Assembly (NCBI GenBank): GCA_964573155.1
Contig: CAZNIN010000017.1
Span: forward strand, 1-11,833
Reading direction: 5' to 3'
Length of the DNA stretch: 11,833 bases
Source: JAGQNK01 sp964573155
GTDB lineage: Bacteria; Patescibacteriota; Saccharimonadia; Saccharimonadales; JAGQNK01
Part shown: in pieces, positions 1 to 6,438 of the stretch
How positions within the stretch are numbered: position 1 is the first letter of the stretch
Layout: the number at the start of each line of letters is the position of its first letter
Notes under the pieces: generated by a model
The model's input: the letters and a program-made list of their open reading frames with translations, nothing else
Told to the model about the DNA's origin: nothing
The model's database searches: none
Made by a program: the position numbers and the translations under genes

Positions 1-54
1 GGACACCAGGTTCTCATCCTGGCAATCGGGGTTCGATTCCCCGTGAGGTCACCA
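1..54 (+). tRNA. tRNA-Glu (anticodon CTC), 3' portion
   Basis: This is the 3' part of a tRNA cut by the left edge of the window. The anticodon arm is a perfect 5-bp stem (6-10 with 18-22) around the 7-base loop 11-17, with anticodon CTC at 13-15, which reads the Glu codon GAG. After a 4-base variable loop comes a perfect T arm (27-31 with 39-43, loop TTCGATT at 32-38), then the 3' acceptor strand TGAGGTC (44-50), discriminator A51 and an encoded CCA (52-54). The D arm and 5' acceptor strand lie outside the window, so identity rests on the anticodon alone. An intrinsic terminator follows at 60-88. The last 22 bases recur exactly at 216-237. Confidence 0.93.
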
Positions 55-59
55 AGTCA

Positions 60-88
60 AAAGTCTCATCCAGAGGATGGGGCTTTTT
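60..88 (+). terminator. Rho-independent terminator after tRNA-Glu
   Basis: A 12-bp stem (60-71 with 75-86, including two G-T pairs) encloses the 3-base loop AGA (72-74). The 3' arm runs into five T residues at 84-88. It starts 5 bases after the tRNA CCA end, as expected for termination of the tRNA transcript. Confidence 0.85.
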
Positions 89-248
89 GCTTGGCCACAA
101 GAAATCAAACGCAGATTGCCGCAATTGGGTGAGACATGCCGGTGGCATGTCGCAAAGAAACCTTCACTTGAAAACTTGTTTTCAAAGCAGAAGTTTCGGG
201 TCTGCCGAAGGTAGGTCGATTCCCCGTGAGGTCACCAAAACAGAATGC
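89..248. other. Gene-free stretch between two terminators, with stem-loops
   Basis: No coding region is supported here. Three perfect inverted repeats lie in a row: 133-140 with 144-151 (8 bp, 3-base loop), 168-174 with 179-185 (7 bp, 4-base loop) and 195-199 with 205-209 (5 bp, 5-base loop). None is followed by a T tract, so they are not obvious terminators. The stretch ends in the duplicated tRNA tail at 216-237. It could be the remnant of an inserted element or encode a small structured RNA. No known RNA family is recognised. Confidence 0.5.
216..237 (+). repeat. Direct repeat of the tRNA-Glu 3' end (candidate att scar)
   Basis: Bases 216-237 match 33-54 of the tRNA exactly over 22 bp, from the T loop through the CCA end. 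The match stops at the T-loop boundary: the bases just upstream (211-215) cannot form the 5' strand of the T stem, and no partner for the acceptor strand is found upstream. It is therefore a tRNA fragment, not a second tRNA. Integrases that target tRNA genes leave an intact tRNA at one end and a displaced 3' fragment at the other. The 183-bp spacing is far too short for a complete element, so a deletion remnant or local duplication is more likely. Confidence 0.7.
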
Positions 249-249
249 A

Positions 250-279
250 AAAAGAGGCTCGTATAAAGGAGCCTCTTTT
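250..279. terminator. Bidirectional intrinsic terminator
   Basis: A perfect 11-bp stem (250-260 with 269-279) with an 8-base loop is flanked by A residues on the left and T residues on the right. On the plus strand it sits 12 bases after the duplicated tRNA tail. On the minus strand it follows the stop codon of the glycine-rich protein gene (297) and runs into five T residues. It can serve both directions. Confidence 0.85.
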
Positions 280-296
280 ATATTCAGACCAGCTAG

Positions 297-1319
297 TTAG
301 TTATTGATGCCTGCACCGGTATTATTGCCGCTGGAGTTATGAGCTCCACCGCTGCCTGCTGAACCCGCCTTAGTGTTGCCGGATACAGTAGCGTCGCCGC
401 TGCTGGCGCTCTGTTTCGTGAAGTTAAACACGCCAACGTTATTGGTGTTTTTCACGTTTGTGTGCGATGAGCTTTCGTAGTTTATTTCATTATATGAGTC
501 TGGGCCGGTGGTGTGGATTGAGAAGTTGTTCCCGCCTGCCCCACTGCCAGATCCGCCTTTTCCGCCCCCATAGCCGCCTCCGGCTCCACCGCTCGTGGTT
601 GGGTGAAATGCGCCACCTGCACCGCCATAGCCACCGTTGCCAGATGGTCCGTACATGCCAGATTCTCCATAGTCGCCACTGGATGAGGAGCCGCCAAGCA
701 CGTTCCCGCCTGCCCCACCTTTACCAGGCTTGTGGTATGCGTTACTGCCGAGAACGCTACCTGGCTTGGACGTATCTTTGCTTCCTGGCTTGTTGTAATC
801 CGGCTTGGATTCGCCGCTACCACCTCTGTTGTACTCGTCAAGGCCACATGCGTCACTATTATCTATGCTGACAGTAGTGCGGTTGTTGCTGACGTTTGTG
901 GCGTCACCGCTCGTAGCATTGCCGCCTTGCGTATTACCACCTCCTCCGTGATGACCCCAATTATTCTTCCAGTTTCCTTTATTTTGAGCCATGTAAGCAC
1001 TGACGGCTGACTCCCATTCTTCGTAGCTATGTCCTTGAGCCGCCCAGGCCGTAGGATCGTACCTGTGCCAGCCGGAGCTGCCAACGACCGCGTCACCAGT
1101 CTCGGCATGTTGGTGAACTTTGTTGACTGCATTTACATTGTTGTTGTTCTCGACATCACATTTTCGGCTGTCGTTAAATTCAATTTTGTTATACGAATCT
1201 GGACCTGTGTTCCGTATGCTTGCCTGGTCTGCGAGTGCAATCCCAGGGAAACCGAACAGAACGGCCATGAACGAAGCGGTGGTCACTTTCACCGATCGCG
1301 AGAATGATTTGCGCGTCAT
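297..1319 (-). CDS. Exported glycine-rich protein with two paired repeat modules
   Basis: This is a 340-residue predicted exported protein of unknown function. Residues 1-30 form a signal peptide: basic MTRKSFSRSVK, a hydrophobic core, then a likely cut after ALA30. Two related modules follow. Module 1 (about 32-155) and module 2 (about 265-340) both start with TGPDSYN, continue with a V-x-N-x-NNV stretch and SGDA/TGDA, then a GNT...SG-A-N-NN segment. Module 1 carries an insert (about 81-128) with five Trp and two adjacent His; module 2 has none. Between the modules lies a flexible Gly/Ser/Pro/Lys linker (about 163-264). The only two Cys (54, 158) lie in module 1 and could form a disulfide. 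There is no LPxTG-type signal or C-terminal membrane anchor, so release or non-covalent surface attachment is likely. A strong purine-rich ribosome site fixes the ATG. Adhesin or filament roles are possible but not shown. Confidence 0.85.
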   Translation of the reverse strand: MTRKSFSRSVKVTTASFMAVLFGFPGIALADQASIRNTGPDSYNKIEFNDSRKCDVENNNNVNAVNKVHQHAETGDAVVGSSGWHRYDPTAWAAQGHSYEEWESAVSAYMAQNKGNWKNNWGHHGGGGNTQGGNATSGDATNVSNNRTTVSIDNSDACGLDEYNRGGSGESKPDYNKPGSKDTSKPGSVLGSNAYHKPGKGGAGGNVLGGSSSSGDYGESGMYGPSGNGGYGGAGGAFHPTTSGGAGGGYGGGKGGSGSGAGGNNFSIHTTGPDSYNEINYESSSHTNVKNTNNVGVFNFTKQSASSGDATVSGNTKAGSAGSGGAHNSSGNNTGAGINN

Positions 1320-1322
1320 ATC

Positions 1323-1329
1323 TCCCCCT
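1323..1329 (-). promoter_or_regulatory. Ribosome binding site of the glycine-rich protein gene
   Basis: On the minus strand AGGGGGA lies three bases before the ATG at 1319, with a second G-rich run just upstream. It supports this start and contrasts with the SD-less gltX and DUF3048 starts. Confidence 0.7.
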
Positions 1330-1355
1330 AAACCCCTTAAGTTGTTATTTCACGA

Positions 1356-1367
1356 GATTATGTAATC
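1356..1367 (-). promoter_or_regulatory. Candidate -10 element inside an inverted repeat
   Basis: On the minus strand CATAAT (1362-1357) matches five of six positions of a -10 box, 37 bases before the ATG at 1319. It sits inside the inverted repeat GATTA-TG-TAATC (1356-1367), which could be an operator. No good -35 box is seen, so the call is weak. Confidence 0.3.
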
Positions 1368-1396
1368 ACCCTAGGTAGTTCACGTCTGTAAGTTTT

Positions 1397-2698
1397 TTAG
1401 CATTGTTTCGCTGGCTGAACGATTCGCGCTATGGGTAGCTCGTCTATGTTTGTTGTGTAGCGGGGGCTGCGGAGTTTACGTATCGGTTGCCAGTCCTGAG
1501 CCAGGTCTTCAGTAGCATAGCGAATTGAACGTTTGCCGAATCGTTCGTTAATACTATCGATGGCTTGCATACGAGACACAGAGCGTTCATGAATTGCAGG
1601 AACTACCTCTCCTAACAGGTCTGTCTGTAATTGTCCTGCTGGCACAAAATCGGTAAGCCAAACGCCTGCGCGGTGGTACGACAGATCGTGACGATAAATC
1701 GTACCAAAAAGGTCAACCATATCTGAAATAAGGCGACCTGTATCTGCCGTAGGTGTGTGGTATGTAATCTCTCTGCTCCATCTCTGAAAACCGGGTTTGT
1801 GCTTGTTGGTGTCTATAAACATGCCGGCTCGGTGTGCTAGCTGGCTACTTTGTCGCAGGCGAAACGCAGCAGCAGTAGAAAATGAAGCCAGGGCTGCCTC
1901 GATGACACTTGCTGCTTGCGTATCTTCACCAAAGGTCCTGCTGCGAAGAATACTCTTCGGCTTCTGGTGTTCGAGTTCCAGCGGAAAACATGCGGTGCCG
2001 TTCAACTCGGTTATGAGCTGCCTGCCTTTGATGCCCATGAGTTGTTGTGCCCTCTGTGGGCGTAACTGGCTAAGCCGGAGGGCGTTGCCAATGCCTTCGG
2101 CGCGTACTTTTGGGGCCAGACGCCGGCCAATTCCCCATACGTCTTCGATGGGCATGGACTCAAGGTACATATTTTTGTCTGGATTATGTATGAGGCTCAA
2201 GACGCCGCCTAGTTCTGGCAATTTTTTGCCGCGGTCACTAGCGAGCTTGGCTAGTGTTTTGCTTGGCGCAATACCAATTGATACAGGGATGCCCGTCCAC
2301 TGGAGAATGGCTTGACGGACAGCATAGCCCCAAGCCGCATAGTCGTGGATGTCTAGCCGTGATAAGTCCAGGAAAGACTCATCAACCGAATAAACTTCCA
2401 ATCGTGGCGTGATGGTGGCGAGCAATTGAGTGATACGTCGCGACATATTACCATAGAGCTCAAAGTTGGCGCTGAACTTTGTGACCTGGTGCCGCTCGAA
2501 GAGCTCGCGGTATTTGAAGGCAGGCGCGCCCATCGGAATGCCGAGGGCCTTGGCTTCATTGGATCTGGAAACAGCGCAACCGTCATTGCTGCTGAGTACG
2601 ACAACCGGCTTGTCCTGGAGGTTGGGGCGAAAGACTCGTTCGCAACTGACAAAAAAATTATTGCAGTCAACAAGCGCAAATACAGGTGGACGACTCAT
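1397..2698 (-). CDS. umuC: DNA polymerase V catalytic subunit UmuC (Y family)
   Basis: This is a 433-residue translesion DNA polymerase, close to the E. coli UmuC length of 422. It starts with the Y-family motif FALVDCNNFF, where Asp11 is the first metal ligand. SVDESFLDL carries Asp106 and Glu107. NDGCAVSRSNEAKALGIPMG (38-57) is the fingers/palm segment that interacts with the nucleotide. A helix-hairpin-helix region is near 185-225, the little finger near 245-350, and the UmuC-type C-terminal tail includes RSPRYTT (410-416). QLQTDLL at 356-362 fits a beta-clamp-binding motif where E. coli UmuC has QLNLF. Its ATG overlaps the umuD-like stop as ATGA, with a GGAG ribosome site (2705-2708) six bases upstream, so the two genes are translationally coupled. 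Error-prone lesion bypass is inferred from family membership. Confidence 0.95.
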   Translation of the reverse strand: MSRPPVFALVDCNNFFVSCERVFRPNLQDKPVVVLSSNDGCAVSRSNEAKALGIPMGAPAFKYRELFERHQVTKFSANFELYGNMSRRITQLLATITPRLEVYSVDESFLDLSRLDIHDYAAWGYAVRQAILQWTGIPVSIGIAPSKTLAKLASDRGKKLPELGGVLSLIHNPDKNMYLESMPIEDVWGIGRRLAPKVRAEGIGNALRLSQLRPQRAQQLMGIKGRQLITELNGTACFPLELEHQKPKSILRSRTFGEDTQAASVIEAALASFSTAAAFRLRQSSQLAHRAGMFIDTNKHKPGFQRWSREITYHTPTADTGRLISDMVDLFGTIYRHDLSYHRAGVWLTDFVPAGQLQTDLLGEVVPAIHERSVSRMQAIDSINERFGKRSIRYATEDLAQDWQPIRKLRSPRYTTNIDELPIARIVQPAKQC

Positions 2699-3033
2699 GA
2701 CTTACTCCGATATTGGTGAATGACGCTCGTGACGACACCCCAGACAGTGGCCCCGGTGGACAATGCGTGGCGTGGTGAAACAGCAAAATCGTCGTCCAAT
2801 ATCCATACTACGAGATCGTTTGTTCTCGCAGCCAGTGCACGGTCTATGACGATAATGTCGTGTGCAAATATACCTACGGCTTGCCACTCATCGCCTGCTA
2901 CGCGCATGAAGTATGTACTGACACTGTTTGCGATCAGTAGCTTATTAAGGTCAATCTCCTGGATGCTGGCATCAGCGGCTGGGTTCGGAAAGCCGCTGTG
3001 TACGCTGATGCCCTTTGGATTTTCATAATACAT
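2695..3033 (-). CDS. umuD: Short UmuD-like protein lacking the catalytic Ser/Lys dyad
   Basis: This 112-residue protein matches the C-terminal domain of UmuD/LexA proteases. Shared segments with E. coli UmuD are GFPNPAAD (14-21), EIDLNKLL (26-33), STYFMRVAGD (39-48), the strand ending IIVID (60-64) and WGVV near the end. E. coli Ser60 lies in GDSM; here the segment is GDEW, so Glu49 replaces it. E. coli Lys97 lies in FTVKK; here FAVSP puts Ser86 there. The E. coli cleavage site C24-G25 aligns with S13-G14, so only 13 residues precede it. About 17 residues between the Lys position and the final strand are missing. No frameshift is apparent. It should not self-cleave but could act as a ready-made UmuD' partner for UmuC, encoded by the overlapping downstream gene. 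A degraded, non-functional copy is the alternative. AAGGTGG at 3041-3047 supports the start. Confidence 0.85.
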   Translation of the reverse strand: MYYENPKGISVHSGFPNPAADASIQEIDLNKLLIANSVSTYFMRVAGDEWQAVGIFAHDIIVIDRALAARTNDLVVWILDDDFAVSPRHALSTGATVWGVVTSVIHQYRSKS

Positions 3034-3202
3034 ATACTAACCACCTTCTTCAGATATAAGGATTGATAAAAGATAGAATCTGAAGCCAGTTATCTGGCCG
3101 GAGTCATCCGTTATTATTGGAAGACAAAGTTGGTTAGAGCCTGTGAGTAGAAAGAGCCAAAAAGCCCAGTACTTCCATGACCAATGTCTAGTATACACTC
3201 GT
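3034..3202 (-). promoter_or_regulatory. Leader region upstream of the umuD-umuC genes
   Basis: This 169-bp gap separates the response regulator from the umuD-like gene. On the minus strand it ends with ribosome site AAGGTGG (3041-3047), seven bases before the ATG. A TATACT box (3195-3190) is a possible -10 element about 156 bases upstream, without a clear -35. A perfect 5-bp hairpin with a 4-base loop lies at 3085-3098. No convincing LexA-type operator and no clear terminator after the response regulator is visible, so read-through from upstream is possible. Confidence 0.35.
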
Positions 3203-3589
3203 TTAAGTATCGAGCTGTCGTAAAAAATCCGCCATTTGGCGTGGCGTGAGATCAGCCTTGACGATATAACCGTCAGCCTGAGCTTCAATGGCTGCGCGGT
3301 TTTCGTCGCTAAGTTCCAGGTTTGTGGTAATGATGATCTTTGCGCGCAGATCGGGCTTTTCGGTACGAATACGCTTCAGAACCTCGGTACCAACCAGACT
3401 GGGGACCATGATATCAAGCAGCACGATGTCATACGTGTTGGTGAGGATCTCCTTTAGCCCCTCTTCACCGTCCATGATCACTTTTACTTCATAGCCGGCC
3501 TTACCAAGCGCACGGGCATAGAGCTCATTGATGAAATGCTCGTCTTCTATACAGAGTACTTTTTTAGCTGTTGTAGCCTGTTGGTCCAT
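3203..3589 (-). CDS. Single-domain (CheY-like) response regulator
   Basis: This is a 128-residue receiver domain with no output domain. The acidic pocket is Glu15/Asp16 (LCIEDE), the phosphoacceptor is Asp59 (IVLLDIMVP), the switch threonine is Thr88 (IIITTN) and the conserved lysine is Lys111 (YIVKAD). All residues for phosphorylation are present. It starts one base after the histidine kinase stop, with AAGG (3597-3594) inside the kinase end as ribosome site, so the two are co-transcribed and it is the likely phosphorylation partner of that kinase. Without a DNA-binding or enzymatic domain it must act through protein contacts or pass phosphate on. Its target is not identifiable here. Confidence 0.93.
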   Translation of the reverse strand: MDQQATTAKKVLCIEDEHFINELYARALGKAGYEVKVIMDGEEGLKEILTNTYDIVLLDIMVPSLVGTEVLKRIRTEKPDLRAKIIITTNLELSDENRAAIEAQADGYIVKADLTPRQMADFLRQLDT

Positions 3590-3590
3590 G

Positions 3591-5123
3591 TTACCTTCTA
3601 TACATACTATGGTTTTTTATCCAGCCGTGTGCATGCCGGGTTATGCCGTCATTATCGCTGTTTTTCTGCTCATCGGCAAGGCTGGCATAGGGTTTAAGCG
3701 TGAAGGTGAAGCTGCTGCCTTCGTCGGGCTTGGATTTCACAGAAATCATACCGCCATGAGCGGTAACGATGGCTTTTGATAGATAAAGCCCCAGTCCGGT
3801 ACCGCCGAACTGATTGCGGGTTCGGTGGTTGCGATAAAAACGTTCAAACAAGTGCGGGATGACATTTGCAGGGATACCGACGCCGAAGTCTTGGATAGTT
3901 GTCTCAACAAAGCCCTCACGATTAACTTTTGCGGTGATGATGATCTCGGTGCTAGTACCGCTGTATTTGAGTGCGTTATCAAGCAAGTTGTTTACGACTT
4001 CGCCTATGCTCATCGGATCTATTGCGACTGTCGGCAGATTGTCGTCCAGCTTGAAGGTTAGATTTTTGCCAAGTATCTGAGCCCGCGATACCATGCTGGC
4101 CGTGCTTTGCTGTAGCGTTGTCTTCCAGTCTGCTTCCGAGAGCTTGAATGACAGCTGATTTTCATCAACCTTAACAACATTCAGTATATTGGTTACAAAG
4201 GCAGTAAGTTGATCGGTGGATAGATGGAGTTTGCGTAAGTAGTCAGCAAGTTCGGGAGCAAGTTTGCCATCGAGCTCTTCTTCGAATACTTCGATATAAC
4301 CGCGCAACATGGTGAGTGGTGTGCGTAGTTCATGAACAGCGAGCGCAATAAAGCTCAGTGCGTCATCATCCTGGCTGTATGCATCTGTGCGGTCAATGAT
4401 GGTGACAATGAATTCCGTACCGCTTGCGTTGTCACGGTTGTAGTGCGCGGCTATATCACACTGTTTTATGGTTTTCCCATCTTTGAGGTTAAGCCGTACA
4501 CGTTGCCAATACGCATAGTCAGTTACCTTGTTTGCCTGACAGTCTTCTGCCCATTTCTCTAAAGTTACAGGAGTAGAAAACTCCAGGTCGATATGCTCGA
4601 ATAGCTTCTCGCCAAATAACTGTGCGCTATCAATTTGCAGGTATTCAAGTGCGGAGTTGCTGGCGTTGGTCACGACCTGATCTTTGTTGAAGACAAACAA
4701 CGGTTGAGGAAAAAGTTTGACAACGTTGATAGCCTGTAGAAGAGACTTTCGGTGTTCGTTTTCTCCACTGCCGTTTTCTTGGCTTGCGAACTGATAGACG
4801 CGGTTAGCGAGCGACAAAACGAGCTCGTGACCAAAACGAAGTTTTCCAAGGTTTGGTGGCGGTATGTTAACTGTGTCGGGAGAAACATGCAGGATAGTTT
4901 GCCATAGGGTTTTGAGAGGTTGAAGTATATACCTACTGCTCATATAGGCAGTCACTATATGAACGAGTACCATACCCAAACTCGCCATAGCGAATGCGGT
5001 GGATCCCGGAGTACCGTTTTTGTTAACAAATATCCATATTCCAATTCCAGTGCTCACTGCAAGAAGATTTACGAGTAGTAAGTAGCCATATGCTCGCTGC
5101 TGAAGTCTCTGAAAGTCATCCAC
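3591..5123 (-). CDS. Membrane-bound sensor histidine kinase with PAS-like domain
   Basis: This is a 510-residue sensor kinase. Two membrane segments lie at about 13-33 and 43-67, with only a short loop between them, so the outside sensor surface is minimal. A linker helix (about 68-130) leads to a PAS-like domain at about 130-245. The dimerisation/phosphoacceptor helix carries His264 in AVHELRTPL. The ATPase domain has the N box EVVNNLLDNALKYS (Asn383), G1 box DFGVGIP (412-418), F box LFERFYR and G2 box GGTGLGL (440-446). A basic tail of about 30 residues follows. The start is GTG; a GAGGA ribosome site (5138-5134) overlaps the TGA stop of the DUF3048 gene and lies ten bases before the GTG, indicating coupled expression. 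Sensing near or within the membrane, or of a cytoplasmic ligand through PAS, is inferred. Confidence 0.94.
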   Translation of the reverse strand: MDDFQRLQQRAYGYLLLVNLLAVSTGIGIWIFVNKNGTPGSTAFAMASLGMVLVHIVTAYMSSRYILQPLKTLWQTILHVSPDTVNIPPPNLGKLRFGHELVLSLANRVYQFASQENGSGENEHRKSLLQAINVVKLFPQPLFVFNKDQVVTNASNSALEYLQIDSAQLFGEKLFEHIDLEFSTPVTLEKWAEDCQANKVTDYAYWQRVRLNLKDGKTIKQCDIAAHYNRDNASGTEFIVTIIDRTDAYSQDDDALSFIALAVHELRTPLTMLRGYIEVFEEELDGKLAPELADYLRKLHLSTDQLTAFVTNILNVVKVDENQLSFKLSEADWKTTLQQSTASMVSRAQILGKNLTFKLDDNLPTVAIDPMSIGEVVNNLLDNALKYSGTSTEIIITAKVNREGFVETTIQDFGVGIPANVIPHLFERFYRNHRTRNQFGGTGLGLYLSKAIVTAHGGMISVKSKPDEGSSFTFTLKPYASLADEQKNSDNDGITRHAHGWIKNHSMYRR

Positions 5124-5136
5124 GCTTTTAGGGTCC

Positions 5137-6390
5137 TCAGGGTTTGTAAGTTACAGCATCGGGGCTGCTGACTAGCGAGATCCAGGTTTGGCCAGGGTTG
5201 AGACTAATAGTCTTCTTATTTGCGTCGGTAAAGGTGAACTGACTGTTCCGATTCTTCTTGTGCCAGGTGCCTTTTGTGACGGTGCCATCCTGAAAGATGT
5301 AGGCTGCCCCGCTGCCGTTTACCCCATAGACAGAATATATGCCAGCGTAGTGATGGCTCATGACAAGTGCAATAACGACTTTTGGAGCGATTTGTTTGCG
5401 AGCTGCTTCATCGGTGTGGGGACCGCCACCCATGACACGCTTGTAACTATTAGACTTGGCGTCATAGTCAAAGTGTGGGCTGTAAAGGAAGCTCGAAATG
5501 CTGAAATCAATACTTTTGGCGGTCGGCGTAGCAACTTTCTTTTCGTCTTTGCGCGGAAAGCCAGTGAACTTACTAGAGGTCCACCCCTTACTCTTTTGGA
5601 GCTCCAGAAGTTGTTTACGACTCGTATACAAATTATGCGGAGCATATCGCGTACTCACGCGTTGGTATGAGTTTGGGTTCTGAAACGCTTCCAGATCCTT
5701 GAACCCCTGGCTGCCTAGTTCGGCGAGTGCTTGCCCGCTGCCGCCGGCATGCGCGATGGGTGCATCAAACGGCTTCAAGAAATCTAAGTAATATGGTCGC
5801 ACTGATCGCACAGGCCCAATTTGGCTAGGTTGAGATTCTTGGAATAGTGCCAAAAACCGGGTTATTCCACCTTCGGCGATTGCTTCGAACACCACGCCGG
5901 CATCGTATAGCCCTGATTGTGGTCGTGCATCCGGGCTGTTCTCGATCATGACCCCAGTTGTTGGTAGTTTTGCGAGCTCCGGCTTTACGAGCACACCGGT
6001 TAGTGGTGACGGCACTGTTGTGGGCTTAGGGGGTTCTTCTTTCTTGACCACAGTTGGCGTGGCCGGCGGGGCTGGCTCAGCACGTAAAACGTAATACCAC
6101 AGCAACGTGATGAATACGATTAACAGTCCTGTTATGGCACTTACAACTATAATTTTTTTATTGCGTTCGAGTTGTTGGAACTTGCTCCACAACTCCTTGG
6201 GGCTAAACTTTCCCCTACCTGTCTTCCGGGGTTTTTTCGGGGCTGTAACCTCTGGACTGGTTGGTGGTGTGCTCATGGATGATGCGTTTATTTCGTTAGT
6301 TATTTCCTGCATGTTTGGGACTGGTTGCGGTTCGGCTTGCACCGGCACATATGCCGGCTCCGGCCGGAGCGGCTCAAAATTGTTTTTCAT
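5137..6390 (-). CDS. Membrane-anchored DUF3048 (YerB-like) protein
   Basis: This is a 417-residue protein. A Pro-rich then basic cytoplasmic region (1-78) precedes one membrane segment (about 79-102), a Pro/Thr/Lys linker, and an outer DUF3048 region. Family hallmarks are RPQSGLYDAGVVFE (156-169), AEGGITRFLALF (172-183), IGPVRSVRPYY (191-201), HAGGSGQAL (214-222) and APHNLYTS (250-257). The C-terminal half has GGGPHTDE (321-328) and GQTWISLV (400-407), typical of the second DUF3048 domain. B. subtilis YerB is a lipoprotein; this one has a transmembrane helix and no lipobox cysteine. The biochemical role of the family is not established. It heads a tight group with the histidine kinase and response regulator, so it may act in the same envelope-sensing process. 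An extended -10 lies nine bases before the ATG and no ribosome site is seen. Confidence 0.9.
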   Translation of the reverse strand: MKNNFEPLRPEPAYVPVQAEPQPVPNMQEITNEINASSMSTPPTSPEVTAPKKPRKTGRGKFSPKELWSKFQQLERNKKIIVVSAITGLLIVFITLLWYYVLRAEPAPPATPTVVKKEEPPKPTTVPSPLTGVLVKPELAKLPTTGVMIENSPDARPQSGLYDAGVVFEAIAEGGITRFLALFQESQPSQIGPVRSVRPYYLDFLKPFDAPIAHAGGSGQALAELGSQGFKDLEAFQNPNSYQRVSTRYAPHNLYTSRKQLLELQKSKGWTSSKFTGFPRKDEKKVATPTAKSIDFSISSFLYSPHFDYDAKSNSYKRVMGGGPHTDEAARKQIAPKVVIALVMSHHYAGIYSVYGVNGSGAAYIFQDGTVTKGTWHKKNRNSQFTFTDANKKTISLNPGQTWISLVSSPDAVTYKP

Positions 6391-6399
6391 GACAGGATT

Positions 6400-6408
6400 A
6401 TTGTATCA
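6400..6408 (-). promoter_or_regulatory. Extended -10 promoter of the DUF3048 gene (near-leaderless)
   Basis: On the minus strand TGATACAAT (6408-6400) fits TGn plus a five-of-six -10 box. It lies nine bases before the ATG at 6390, which would place transcription start within a few bases of the start codon. No Shine-Dalgarno sequence and no clear -35 box are visible. The gltX promoter has the same spacing. Confidence 0.5.
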
Positions 6409-6438
6409 CGCATATCGCTCATGCTTGAGGACACGTGG

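Noticed and set aside
162..237. Second tRNA gene ending in CCA
   Set aside because: Only the last 22 bases match a tRNA. The 5' T-stem strand does not pair, and no acceptor 5' strand complementary to TGAGGTC occurs upstream.
458..871. 137-residue plus-strand ORF
   Set aside because: Antisense to the glycine-rich protein gene, which has a signal peptide, repeats and a ribosome site. The ORF shows biased His/Arg/Cys composition and no domain.
297..1319. Glycine-rich protein as substrate of the sortase in this window
   Set aside because: Its C-terminus (GAGINN) has no LPxTG-like motif, hydrophobic segment or basic tail.
1797..2315. 172-residue plus-strand ORF
   Set aside because: Lies wholly antisense to umuC, with no recognisable domain or ribosome site.
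3037..3198. Possible 53-codon Trp-rich upstream ORF (GTG start) ending just before the umuD-like gene
   Set aside because: No ribosome site and no homology recognised. It is the open tail of a frame that overlaps the response regulator, so chance is more likely.
3198..3214. Inverted repeat CTCG-N9-CGAG as a LexA-type operator for umuD-umuC
   Set aside because: Four-base arms only, with no match to known LexA boxes, and it overlaps the end of the response regulator gene.
5188..5670. 160-residue plus-strand ORF
   Set aside because: Antisense to the well-supported DUF3048 gene, with no family motif.
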